NCBI RefSeq assembly: GCF_003473485.1 | Contig: NC_053042.1 | Location: forward strand, 35,182,762-35,246,761 | Origin: Medicago truncatula | Taxonomy: Eukaryota; Streptophyta; Magnoliopsida; Fabales; Fabaceae | Direction: 5' to 3' | DNA length: 64,000 bases | Shown: positions 36,595 through 54,109 of the stretch, piece after piece | How the letters are laid out: the number at the start of each line of letters is the position of its first letter | Position numbering within the stretch: the first letter of the stretch is position 1 | The notes under the pieces: model-generated | Seen by the model: the letters and a program-made list of their open reading frames with translations, nothing else | Databases searched by the model: none | Told to the model about the DNA's origin: nothing | Position numbers and translations under genes: made by a program

Positions 36595-37200
36595 ATTACT
36601 TTGTTTTTTTTTCTTTCTTTTCAAATAACCAACTGAGGTATAAAATTAAAGTAACGTTACATAAGGGTGGCAATGTGATCCACCAAATCCATATCCATCC
36701 AATCCCTCGAGTACAAAATCCATCTAATTCATCTACCAAACAATTTTTCCTTCTTATTAGAAATGTCGTTACATGCGACTCTAGATTATAAATGGGACGT
36801 TTCACCTTGCCCTTTCGTCCATAATTTTCTTCTTCTTATTAGAAACGTATTCCACAGCCTCTCTCTCAGCCAAATGCTTACTTCTATTTGCATATAACTT
36901 GCGTGTTAAGGCTGCGTACTCCTCATCCAAGGCAACAATACGTCTATAATAATCATCTTCATCTTGGGTTAAGTTTTGCATCTCTGTCCGAAATATCAAG
37001 AGAACTATGAGGGTTGAGACGAAGAACTAAGTGATCAAACCATTCGCCTCTGAAGCCATACATCCTGAGAACATCGAGATCATTAGAAACTGATGATTTT
37101 GAAGAAGTCATCAAGTCTAAGGTAGAGTAAGATCGCAAAAACTTGAGGAAAGTGGCGAAATATTCATAAGCTTGACGTCTCATGTTCCATGTGTGTATAT
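36595..37200 (-). pseudogene. unrecognised broken minus-strand frame
   Basis: Minus-strand text starting at 37183 (MRRQAYEYFATFLKFLRSY ... RMYGFRGEWFDHLV) shifts frame near 36975 and continues as FRTEMQNLTQDEDDYYRRIV, EEYAALTRKLYANRSKHLAE and REAVEYVSNKKKK. The second part is charged and could form a coiled coil. I do not recognise the family. It may be a gene fragment, an unspliced exon pair or a transposon remnant. Convergent with psbW. Confidence 0.3.
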
Positions 37201-38339
37201 GTTCTGAAAGAAGGAAGCCAGCGTGACCAGAAGAAAATTCAGTTATTTGTTTAATTCACTAATTACACAAAACATTCATTAAAAATTCAACTAACAACAA
37301 CCAAGTTTTATCCTAGTGTAGGGTTGGTTACACTCGGACAAAGCCAGAAAAACTTCGCGCAGGCGCCAATTTATAAGCATGAGAAGATAAAAATACAGTA
37401 TTAGATAAGAATTTGAATGAAAATAGCAGCGGAAAAAATGAGTTAAAGAAGATAAAAGATTTTATTTTGACAATTGATAAAAGAAATTGATGATGAGCTT
37501 TACCAATTGTAGGAGGTCCAACCAATAAAACTTTTGTAGGAAGGATATTATAGTATTTTGATTGATTACTTTGGCTATTAATAGTATAAACTCACTTTTA
37601 AAATATTGAATCATACACAAATTAAATTTATCCAATGACATCTTTTAATAAAATGATAAGGGATCTCTTCCACCTTATTTAGAGATACGATTTCAAATTC
37701 AATCATGAAAATACAGCAGTGTTAAATCTTTTGAAGAAATTTTTTATCATCAATTACAATCATACCTAACTTGAGATACAAATCTCTTTAGTTTCACACA
37801 AAATAATATATCACGTAGAAAAAACACAACTTAAATTTGTTAACTTGATATTTCTAAAAACAATTCAATCAATTCTTTTAAAGGTCCAAAATTAATTGTA
37901 TGTAACTACACGGTTAGGAGGATTGACCTATCTAACTTATAAAGTTATAACATAAATTTTGTGAGACTATTTAAAAGAACTTATGATATTTTTCATAAAA
38001 AAATTTCAACTTAATTTCATAAGTTCGCCAAACTAACTTAAAAAACAACTTATAACATATATTTTTTTAATAATATCTTTATTTTATCTTTTCATATAAA
38101 AATAGAAAATAGCTAATATAAATAAATCTATACGTAAAAGCTTATGATAATAAGCACTTGTGTGCTGTAAGCTTATGCTTACACAAAATTAAGAAAACCG
38201 TAAGCTTAAGCTGTGACGAAGAATCCAAATGTAGCGTGCGAAGTGCCAAAGACCAACTTGTATTATCCTTCGCACTCACATATATTCGTATTATTAACGT
38301 GTTAACTAAGCACTTGGAGGAGCAGAGAGAGAGAAACCA
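37201..38339. other. intergenic region upstream of glutathione reductase
   Basis: It contains a short piece resembling the RTE LINE 3' end (about 37285-37335, acaacaaccaagttttatcc), the hAT-like MITE copy at 37965-38165, and the GR promoter and leader in the last 150-200 bases. No gene is supported. Confidence 0.45.
37965..38165. repeat. hAT-like MITE, family copy 3
   Basis: Blocks gaacttatgatatttttcat, aatttcataagttcgcc, aacaacttataacatata, tttattttatcttttcatat and aaaagcttatgataataagc match the copies at 18335 and 28860 in order. It lies within 200-400 bases of the GR start codon, so it may include promoter sequence. Confidence 0.55.
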
Positions 38340-44173
<5,834 letters not shown>

Positions 44174-47100
44174 CAATATTACTTTGCTTTAGTTGTTATA
44201 CCAGAGAAACTTGTCGATGCCTTAAGGTAAGGATGAAATACTATTTCTTCAGAAATGCATATTTTACCTAGATGCTGCATTTTGTTGTGATAAATAAGAA
44301 CTTTTGTGTGATACTATGACAGTATACTAGATACTAGGTTTAGGTTCTCTCTCTTGGCTCTTCTCTATTATTATCAACTTGTGGTTTTGGACATTCGATA
44401 AATTTTTTGCTTGAATTTAGTTCCCCAATTTTCCATTTGCTACAATCAGTGTTTTTCAATTCTCATCAATTTCTTGTTACCTACAAAATCCAATTTTTTT
44501 TCTCTCCATTGATGGTTCATGATGAATGTGGGTCAGAAATTAATGTAATTACAAAACTCAGAATTTGGTGGATAGTTACAAAATTTGATGTATCTTGTGG
44601 GAAGCAAGTTTAGGGTCTGTAAAGGAGAAATTTCAGGTTTTCTTATTTAGATAAAACATCATATTTTGATTAAATTATTTTTTGTGGAATTAATAAAGTT
44701 TTAAATGATTTATTCACAAATAAAAAAGGTTTAAAATGATTAAGTTGGTTCAGCTTGTGGAGATTTTTAGGAAAAAGGGAATTTGGGTGGTAGATAATGG
44801 GTAACTGAGATACTTGATTTCAACTTGTATGTTTGTTAATCATAATATAAGAACCAAAAATGTAGCCAAGTCTTTTATTATCTTATCCTTGTGTTATAGC
44901 GGCAATATGATACTTTAAACCAAAAAATGATATAAAATTAAATACAGATATCTAAAGTTTTATTTTTATTTTTTATAACACGGTATTATTGTTATAATCA
45001 TTTATCATTATATAAAATCCACTACCACTACTACTTATTCTTTGAACCCTTTGTTGTGCTTGCTTGTGTTGAAGAAACTCCCAACCCAAAATGGCAGGAA
45101 TGTATGTTTTTTAGGACCTGTAGTCTCTTGTATACTTACCAATGCAACATGTTTCCGTTCTGCATCACATGCGTTTGTCTTGTTCTAATAAACAAATGCA
45201 ATTTTAGCAACTCTGACAGACTAGATGCATTTTTAATGATGTATACGCAGGCTTGCTTTTTCGAATGATCTCCGGCAACTGAGCTTTCAAGACAATACAT
45301 GAAATAGCCCGGTGAGCTCATTTGAAAAGGGTGGAATGGAATTTTTGGAGCTATTATGTGCCATTTGTAATTTATTTTTCACTTTCACCTCATCCTCCTG
45401 TACATATTCAGAGGAAATCTCTAGAGGGACCTTGATGTTAAATAAAATGATCTATCTTATTTAATTTGAAGCAGTTGGAGTTGAGACAGAGCATGGTTAA
45501 GTAGAATCAGATTTAAGTAGAATATTACACGAGTGATAATATAAACATTTTTAATGTAAAATTAAACAAATAGGTGTTAATCAAAACATTAGATCCAAAT
45601 ATTAACAAAGGTTAAGGAAATAGAGAAGCATATGAAAGTTTTCAAGTCTCCAACAAAAATCCACAAGTCTTAATCAAAACATTGCATCCAAAGCAAAAAA
45701 ACGAACATTTTAGCATAGCATATAAATCAAAGATCATCATCGTCAAAATCGTAATATTTAAAAAACCACCATCAAAGTCTTCATCCTCAACGTATTCCTG
45801 ATCATCCCTACAAAGGAGACTTTGTCGAAAGGAACAAAGTGATTAACGTAAGGTGAAAATTATTGATTTCATTCATTCTTCTAAACTACAAGGGATGCTT
45901 ATTTATAGGCAAAGCAACAAAATAGAATCACAAGACTAGATTGCATTACAAGTTATCTTACAAGACTTAGTCTAAAACTACTAAAGCTGATGCAATTAAC
46001 CTCTAATTATCCTAACAATGAAGCAGTTAGGGCTCGCAAACTTTGAATGGCGGAAATGAATGTGATTGGAATGGAACAAGAAACAATGCCAATGAGAAGA
46101 GATAAAATGGTAAGGTTAAGCAAAAAAAAGCACAAATTCCCCTTGAAACAATTTAAAATTTAGGAGCAGTTTTAGTTTTTCACACATAAACAATATGTCG
46201 ATTAAAACCCTGCTCCAAAACCACCAAAACAGTCGCGAATTACGACCTGCTATCTCAGCTGGAGTTGTCACTGCGACCCCTTGCTCTGTCGCGATAGTGG
46301 TGCTATTTTTCTCTACTAACTACCTCGGTGATAAATTGATAAACTAAGTTCATTATGGTTCGTCTATGTTGGTATTATTTAAGTCATGACATTGAGGATT
46401 GAAGCTATTTTTTGTGTCTGTTAGAATTGTTTAGTTAAAATTCAAGACTTCTATTTGTGTAAGCTTGAACTCGTCAGAAACTCGTGAAATTTTATCGTTG
46501 TTTTCATTCTAGTCTTTGAAGTGATTCTTATATTGGAATAGTGATCTTGTTTAGAGTTAGTAAGTGTTTGAAGAAAGATGAGAAATTAGATTAAGGAACA
46601 TTTGTGATAAATTTAGAATTGATATAAACTAATGAGTAATGATTTGGTGAGAGTTATATAATCAAGAAATAAATGACGTTAAATTTGGAATTGTAGTGAC
46701 GCAATATTCTAAGTTGTTTCGGTGGAGTTTTGAGCGCTTGGAGGTGAATTAAAAAGGCACATGTTCATACACACGAGACACTTATTTTGGTACCTTGAAC
46801 TTCTTTTAAGTCACCCTGATTTATATATTTTTGTTATATCCTTTGCCAAACTACTTTGAACCTACATTTATTATTTCTTTCTTTGTTACTTACGTGACTT
46901 AGAATCATGTCACGACTTTTGAATCCTATAATAATATATTTTTTTGATTTCTTTGGAGTTGAATAGATAAATGAAATTCTTGTCATAGTTTAAAATTAAA
47001 TTTGGGGTTGTTCTTTGGAATTAACATCTTAAGTTTGGGGTGGGATAATATAAATTATGAAAATAAAAAACTGAATTAAAAAGAAAAATGTAGATAAAAC

Positions 47101-47366
47101 ATCAAAATGGTGATCTACAAAAAAAAAAAAAAGAGCCAACAAAAGTTTGGTATGTTAAAAAAAATAGAATAAGTAGCTCTACTAGTGCCCATTTTTCTTC
47201 TTTGGCACGAAAGCTAGTACCTCATTATATTGGCTGTGACATTGTGAATTAAAGTAAGTATTTCAATTAAGGAATCCTTACGAAATAATTCCAAATTGTT
47301 TGTTAGTCTGCTTTGCCAAATATATCACGCCTTAATCAGAGTCACATTATAATTAACCTTGAAAAG
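44174..47366. other. gene-poor stretch between GR and retrotransposon remnants
   Basis: The GR 3' untranslated region fills the start; splicing of it is possible, as the text at about 45230-45300 still looks transcript-like. From about 46.3 kb the text (tttgagcgcttggaggtgaa, aatttggggttgttctttgg, cttaagtttggggtggg) resembles the 3' untranslated part of a gypsy element leading to the LTR-like sequence at 47857. No coding domain was found. Confidence 0.45.
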
Positions 47367-47552
47367 ATGTGTGTGTGCGCGCACGCGCGTGCGCCTTGAT
47401 TGTCTATTTAGAATTGGTTTAATCTCATAGCAAGGTACAATAACATCACGATTGGAGTGTGGCAAATGCCTCCAATTGTGATGTTATTGTACCTGGTTAT
47501 GAGATTAAAGCAATTCTAAATAGACAATCAAGGTCCACACACACACACATCA
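47367..47552. repeat. long imperfect hairpin 1
   Basis: Left arm 47394-47457 (ccttgattgtctatttagaa ... gattggag) pairs with right arm 47470-47533 (ctccaattgtgatgtt ... agacaatcaagg) around a loop of about 12 bases. The pairing can extend outward through gtgtgtg on the left and cacacac on the right. Mismatches are scattered, as in small-RNA precursors. No repeat family recognised. Confidence 0.75.
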
Positions 47553-47763
47553 AGATTGTGCTCAAATTGTTACTCTTTCTATTTCAGACTTGACTAGCTT
47601 ACCATTTTCATACAAGCAGGACAAGCTTGGAGAAGATACTCTTACTTTCAAGGTAAGCTAGTCAAGTATGAAAATGCCTTCTCCGAGCCTGTCCCGCTTG
47701 TATGGAAATGGTAAGGTAGTCAAGTCTGAAAATGAAGAGAGTGACAATTTGAGCACAATCTTG
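47551..47763. repeat. long imperfect hairpin 2, adjoining hairpin 1
   Basis: Left arm 47551-47635 (caagattgtgctcaaattgt ... caggacaagcttggagaag) pairs with right arm 47677-47763 (ccttctccgagcctgtcccg ... gtgacaatttgagcacaatc ttgg). The loop (47636-47676) contains a third partial copy, ggtaagctagtcaagtatga, of the arm. Confidence 0.75.
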
Positions 47764-47856
47764 GAAAAGGTATGTTCTCATTCCCAAAATTCATGTAAAT
47801 TCTAATTTCTTGCTATTTTGTTGCCTGAGGACAAGCAACAGTTTAAGTTTGGGGTT

Positions 47857-49160
47857 GTGACGATGGTCATCATATGATAATTTAGGCCATGTTTCTTAGT
47901 TATTTTCTTTGCATTTGAAGGCAAATAAGAGTTCATTTAGAGAAGTTGTCAATGTCTTTAGGAACGTTTTGTATTGTTTTCGTTCAAGTCGTTGTAATTC
48001 ACTTTTATCCTAAATCATGCAACTTCATAGGTGTTTTGAGTTTTTTTAGTAAGAAATCATGTAAATTGGAAAAACAATACATCACGTGAAGGATTAAGAA
48101 TATGAAGAATGAAGATCAATGATTCTTATAAGGTTTTTGAAGACAATACAAGTTAGGAAAAATTAATCCTAAGTTCCAAGGCATTTCAAGACGGAAGAAC
48201 ACTTGAAAAGGGATGAAAACTTCAAAATTTGCAGAGGAGTCATTGACCCATGCACCCTGCGCAAGAACCATGTGCCCCTGCATGTCATCTCATGCGCCTC
48301 GCGCATGGCAGCGGGCAGAAAGTGTTGTTCACTTGTTTTCCAATATGATTTGGTGGAAAAAGCTTAATTTTCTTCTTACCCTTAAGCAATGATGCACTAT
48401 AAATAGAGATCATTGTTCACTCTTTTATTTATTCAGAAAGCTAGCGGTACAAGGTTAGGGTCAACCATCAGAGCTGCAAGGCAGAGGATCTCCATCCCCA
48501 TCTTGTTCTCTCTATGGTTTGTTTTTCTATTGTTTGTAATGATGTTTGTTTTCATGTGAAAATAAACCTCTCTTGATTAGGGTTCCAAGATGAGCCTCTT
48601 CTTGTTTGTTGGATTCAATTAATAAAGTTTTTTATTCAATGTATGATTTAAGTGTCTGATTTAATTTGTATATGTTCGTTTCTAATGCTTTTTCAAACCA
48701 ATGATGAAATTAGTCTCTAAGTGGATTATAGGATTGACAACCTTACTTCCATCCGACCAAGACAGTATTAGATGACCTAGTCTATCAATTAAATTCTTTT
48801 AATCAAATCTAAGCTTGAATTTAGGGTTTTGACTCGTCTTAAAGGAATGCTGCAATTATAATTGGTTAAATTACGTTGATATAAAATTAAAATGTCCACC
48901 GCTATCACATGGTCATGTGCTATTTTCGTAAATCAAAAGACATATCATAAACTAATAGTAGTAATTAACTACATTAATTACACATCTGAATTAAAGCAAC
49001 CTAATCTCACATTAGGCATGACAATTAAAACACCATAACTACTTTATATTTTATATTTTATTTATTTCTAATAAATTTTGCTAATTGCTAAGTTGAATGA
49101 AAATTCATGTGGAGACAGTAACGTACTACTTTATCACTTTCGTACGAATTGGTGAACTTG
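47857..49160 (+). mobile_element. LTR-like sequence of an Athila/gypsy-type element, plus orientation
   Basis: It is preceded by gaggacaagcaacagtttaa gtttgggg (47827-47855), the polypurine-type text seen just before 3' LTRs in legume Athila/gypsy elements, and begins about tgtgacgatggtcatc. It contains ctataaatagagatcattg (TATA-like, about 48400) and ends near atgtggagacagtaacg. An inverted relative is at 52780-53960, matching through tgaagatcaatg(a/g)ttctta and aaggcatttcaagacgg. No coding part of pol adjoins it on the left. Confidence 0.6.
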
Positions 49161-49184
49161 CCAATTTTGGTCCATCAACACACC

Positions 49185-49355
49185 TTCTTCTTTGTGCTTT
49201 TATAACTAACTATAGTGTTGGAACTACTTTACTTATCATAGCATATGTGATAATATTATGAGAGTTGATTCTTCTTTGTGCTTTTATGAATCACTCACTA
49301 GTGTTGGAACTACTTTACTTATCATAGCATCTGCGATGATGTTATGAGAGTTCAT
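49185..49355. repeat. tandem direct duplication, about 82 bp unit
   Basis: Text beginning cttctttgtgcttttat and continuing through gtgttggaactactttactt and atcatagcat is repeated head to tail at about 49188 and 49271, with a few differences. Confidence 0.75.
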
Positions 49356-49734
49356 ACTCTCTTCTACATCCTTGTACTCATTTACTTTGCAATTTTTTTG
49401 TTTTGTTAGAGCGTTGGTGGCTTCCATACTTTGTATCATTCCTTCCACATGAGCTTCATATAACTTAAATAGTTGCACAACCATTTATTCAAGATTGGAC
49501 ATGTCTTTGTTTTCATACTAGTCTTTCCATTGAGTAGGGCAGTACTCAGGCCATTTCTAAGGATAGAAGTTCCTTAGGAGGCATGTACCTAACATGTTCG
49601 TCTGATAACCCCAAACTTGTTGGGAGGCATGTACCACTTATTGGGTTACTTCGTTTTGGTAATTGATTACATGTTGTAACATTCAAAAATGTTTTCAAAA
49701 ATAGAACATGTAATCGTTTTGGTAATTGAATTAG

Positions 49735-50880
49735 TTTGTCATCAATTTAAGAGCTTGCTTCACATATAATCTTATATTTAACTAAGAAAATGATTTGTGA
49801 TTATGTTCCAATGAATTTCCAAGCATTATGAGTTATAAAAATATTGAAAATGATAAATCAAATATAAAGACCATACTTCAAATTATTTAACTACACAATT
49901 CAAGTGTCTTCATCTTGTGTCTACATATATTTCTTCTTTTATGATGAATCTTTGTTATCATCAAAACCTAACCAAGTCCAAGAAGGAAATCTTCTTCACA
50001 ATTTTCCCTTTGATGGAGAAAAACCATATCCTTTTGACAATTTTTGTTTAATAATAAAACTCCCCACATCTTGTATATCTCCCCCTTTGTTTTTCAAGAT
50101 TATATCCTGAAAAGTTTAAGCAAAAAAACACAAACACACCCTATTCTCTCCCTTTTGACATCATCAAAAAGAAAAGAAAAAACATATATACAAGTATTTA
50201 TGCAAGCATCCACAAAAAACAACATTCATTCAAAACATACATAAACACAAATCGTTTGGTCAAGACATACATAACATACTTAATCACTGAAGGAAACATA
50301 CATAACCAAACAGGCATCCCAGGTAACATGGTGCATAGTATAGAGTAATAAGTAAATATGATGAAAATGTTTGAAAATACTAAGAACGATAACGCATAAG
50401 AAATAGGGGTGGGAATAGGCTAAGTCATGCTAGGGTTTGAAAAACTTGAGTCTGACCTACAAAAAAGTTTACAAGCCTAAGTTTGGCATATGGCCTATCA
50501 TAGGCCGTTTTACTTAGCCTGGACTGGCTTGAAAGCCTACTTTCAGACCTATTTTACATTAAGGTCATCAAATAGTTCATTTATGGTAACTTATTACATC
50601 AACGTGAAAATCAGTTTTTTTTTTTTTTTTTTTATCAATTTAAGAGCTTATTTCACATAGACTCTTATATTTAACTCATAAAATGATTTGTTATTATATT
50701 TCAATGATTTTTTTTATTATAGTTATATGGATGTTGAAAATGGTAAATCAAAGAAAAAGACCATACTTACAATTATTTAACTATACAATCCAAGTTTCTT
50801 CATCTTGTGCCTACATATTTTTCTTCTTTTGTGATGAGCATTTGTTATCATCAAAATTCAACCAAGTCTAAGAAGAAAAT
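49735..50880. repeat. pair of direct repeats, about 250 bp each
   Basis: About 49738-49985 and 50633-50880 share the order atcaatttaagagctt, cttatatttaact, gaccatactt, aattatttaactaca and cttcatcttgtg. Between them is AT-rich filler and, at about 50405-50560, a dispersed legume repeat (gggtgggaataggctaagtc). Confidence 0.6.
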
Positions 50881-51420
50881 CTTATTTGCATTAGACATGT
50901 TGTGAAAATTTGCATAATATCCATCTCGTGGAGTTTGCGATCCAGACAACTTTTTAGTAGCATGTTGAATCTTTCCCAAGCATCAAAAAGTGTCTCCCCA
51001 TTTTGCTGTTTGAAGTTATCAATCTCGTGTTTCCTCTCCAAATACTCTGTGGGTTGAAAGAAACCATCAAGGAATTGTCTCTCCAATTGGTCTTGAGTAG
51101 AAATGGTGCCACTTGAAAGCGCGTTCGACCAATCTTTTGCTTGTCCGCTTAATGAGTAAACGAGCAATCAAAGATGTATGTCGGATTGTGATGCTCCTTG
51201 TGGACATATAGTGCCTCAAGTTTAAAAAAAAATATGTCAGATGCTCTATGCAATCTTTTGAGTTCTTCCCGGATAATTGGTTTTCCTTCAGAGATTTGAG
51301 GATGTGATTTTTAATGTTGAATGTTTTTGGGTTCATCGGTTGGAATCCAAAGGCCTCATCGTCCAAGTTGTCGTGCTGAATATCTCTCATCTCATATTCG
51401 TCAGAAGAAAAACCACTATC
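50868..51420 (-). pseudogene. gypsy/Athila-type gag fragment
   Basis: Minus-strand frames give NPKTFNIKNHILKSLKENQL at about 51330, then, after a frameshift near 51160, YSLSGQAKDWSNALSSGTIS, LERQFLDGFFQP, RKHEIDNFKQQNGETLFDAW and ERFNMLLKSC. This is the Retrotrans_gag domain common in legume gypsy elements. It lies in the same orientation as, and about 1.4 kb downstream of, the LTR-like sequence at 52780-53960, so both may belong to one dead element. Confidence 0.8.
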
Positions 51421-52779
51421 GTCTGAGAGTGGGATAATTGTTGCTCTGGTGGCTTCTTCTTTGGCTCGTTTGACATATTTTCAGATTGTCCCAAGAGCTC
51501 TTTCTATTTTTGAGTAAAAAAGTAAGGTTCCTGGATTTGTACCTTGCATAGAAAAAAACTAAACGAGAAACCTTTCAATAACACTACACAAGAAGAATGA
51601 GTAGTAATTATTTTTATTTTTTCCCAATATTTTTTATATAAGTTATATAACTTGATAAACTAAAAGTAAATCTACTACCTAAATAAATTACCATGTGTGT
51701 TATTTAAACAACAATTTGTGTGACAATTTTTGGGACAATCATAGATTTACAAAGAAATGTAGATATTGACACGGAAACTAAAATAATAGAGATGAAAAGT
51801 AAAAACATAATGTGAGTATTATCACAAAAATTGTTACAAATGATTGTACAAATATATTTTCTCATAAATTATACTCCTAAGAAGAAGAAAAACTACTATC
51901 TAAATAAAAATCAAATCAGTGAGAACTCCACATTCTCTCTAAATTTTCTTTCTCTTTCATTCATCGAGGCGTTATGGTTTTAGGTAATTTGTTGACATAG
52001 AATCACCTCCTCTGCATCTTTTTCCTCATTCTTTCAATTTAAATAAGTGGTTTTCACACATATCAAGTTTTTCATTTTGTGTTTTTTGTAATTTCGTCGT
52101 GTGAGTGCGGTGTTGTGTTATTCGTCGTCTTGTGAAATGTTTGATTTCACGTCTTGTTTCGGTTCTCGTTTGATTCCTATTGAAAGATCAACTTTTCAAT
52201 CAATGATTTGGGCGTCAACGTTACAGACCCGGAAGCATGGATATTTCGGTGATTTAGAATTTATCATATTATTTGTAGGCATTTTATCGTTGCATCCTAT
52301 TAACTTGGGTGATGTGAGTTTGTTCGCAAATTCACCCTTTACGTTTTTAACGATGTTGAACATGATATTGATATTGTATGTACTCTCAATTTAAATGAAT
52401 GAATATATCATTTTGTTTTTGTAAAAAAATCAAATATTTTTCCCTTAAAAAATATATTCTTTTTATTATTTTCGGAAATATCTAAATAGGCAAATAAGAT
52501 CTACGGAAAAAACCTAGACTAAAGATACTCCTAGAAAATACAAACTAAATTTTAGAATAAATTTTTGTTTTGTTTTTGAAGATAAGGAAAGAAATAAAAA
52601 CTAACCTAATCTAATGAAAAGAAAACAAATCTAACCTAAAAATTAAAATAAACATAATTTGAAACAAAACAATAAACTATTTTTTTCTACACGAAAAGCT
52701 AAATATATGCAAAATAAATTCAATGAGTTGACATGTTGAAATATCAACAATCTTCGACAATGGTGTCAAAAACTTGATG
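51421..52779. other. leader-like non-coding stretch of the gypsy remnant
   Basis: AT-rich with no supported frame. If the gag at 50868-51420 and the LTR-like block at 52780-53960 are one element, this is its leader; a single short frame at 52101-52394 has no recognisable domain. Confidence 0.4.
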
Positions 52780-53960
52780 GATGAATCGAAAAGGACACCA
52801 AATTATAATAAGTAATAAAGTAGTAAGTTATCGTCTCCACATGGTTTGTCGTTCAACGGAGCAATTAACGAAATTTATTTGATTAGAAAGCAATTAAAAG
52901 AGAAATAGGGTTTTGTGTTGCAAGTTTTGAATTGTCTTTCAAAATGCGAGATTATTTTTGTTTGATTTAGATGTTTAATGGTGATTAAGATTTTTCAAAT
53001 CCCCTCTACTTTCTTTGTTAGATTAATTTAAAGTATCTATTAATTAAGGCCTAAGGATTATATAAATAATGGTTCACTCATATGATGAATATTTTTATCC
53101 CTATAAATGATTGCTCCATAACCTCGATAACTAAATTATGAAAGTCATGGCCATATTCTTTAACTTCAACCGCTCGTGTGCCTTCTGAATTGTCATATAA
53201 AGATTTACATTCATGAAGATGTCTAAGTCTCATACCCTAAGGGTCCCTAATAAATTATTTTTTTTTGGAGCAAAAGTCATATGTTATGAATCAGTTAAAG
53301 CATAGGACATGGTCTGTGAACTCTGACCTAGTATGTAAAAGATTTACATAGCAAAACATATGAAATACAAATATAACTCAAATTATAATGAATAAAGAAA
53401 TTACGTTAATTTAATCCAACAAATAAATAGAGGTTCTTCTTTTTTGAAATATTTTTTAAAAATAAAATAAAATAGGTTATTCTTAAAACCTTAATCTTAG
53501 AGGTTTAGTTACTCATAATAACCGACATCAAAGAAAAGAAAAACATACTCCAGAGAACAAGAGGACAAGGAGAAAACCCTACCTTAAAGCTCCGGATGAT
53601 TGGCCCTTGCCTTGTATCGCCTACTGTCTAAATGAATAAAAGTGTACGCAATGGTCTTTGTTTATATGCAATCATTACTTGGAGGTTAAGAGATGAGAAC
53701 TAGGTTTTTTCCTCCGATCCAACTTGGAAAATAAGTTGAAAATGCATTCTTCTTGCACATAAGCGCATGGCGCATGAGACAGTAGCTAGAGTACGGATTC
53801 TACAACTTTTCATCCTTTTTCGAGCGTTTTTCCATCTTGAAATGCCTTGAAACTTGGGATAAATTTCCCCGACTTGCATTGTCTTCAAAAAACTTCTAAG
53901 AACCATTGATCTTCATTATTCATATCTCTTGATCCTTATGTGGTGTCTTGCTTTTCCAAA
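52780..53960 (-). mobile_element. LTR-like sequence of an Athila/gypsy-type element, minus orientation
   Basis: Reversed, it matches 48055-49150 over most of its length and then runs into ccatcaagtttttgacacca ttgtcgaag, a decayed form of the TGGCGCCGTTGCCGGGGA primer-binding-type leader of this retrotransposon group. Hence it would be a 5' LTR for the gag at 50868-51420. The outer end near 54.0 kb is truncated. Confidence 0.65.
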
Positions 53961-54109
53961 TTACATGATTTTGCAATCTTCATGTGGTGTTTTGCTTTGC
54001 CGAATTAGTAATAAAATGACTCAAATTACCCATAGAGTTGTATCTTTAGGGGATTCATTAAATGTATTTTGCAATTCATCATAGGAATTAATGAGAGATG
54101 TGGTATTTT

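Noticed and set aside
45056..45321. Possible extra exon or gene downstream of GR
   Set aside because: Frames on both strands overlap and lack similarity; it is more likely distal untranslated or intergenic sequence.
47367..47763. Known conserved miRNA families (for example miR482/2118, miR1507, miR1510, miR156) in the hairpins
   Set aside because: None of the mature sequences that I remember matches the arms, so no miRNA name is given.
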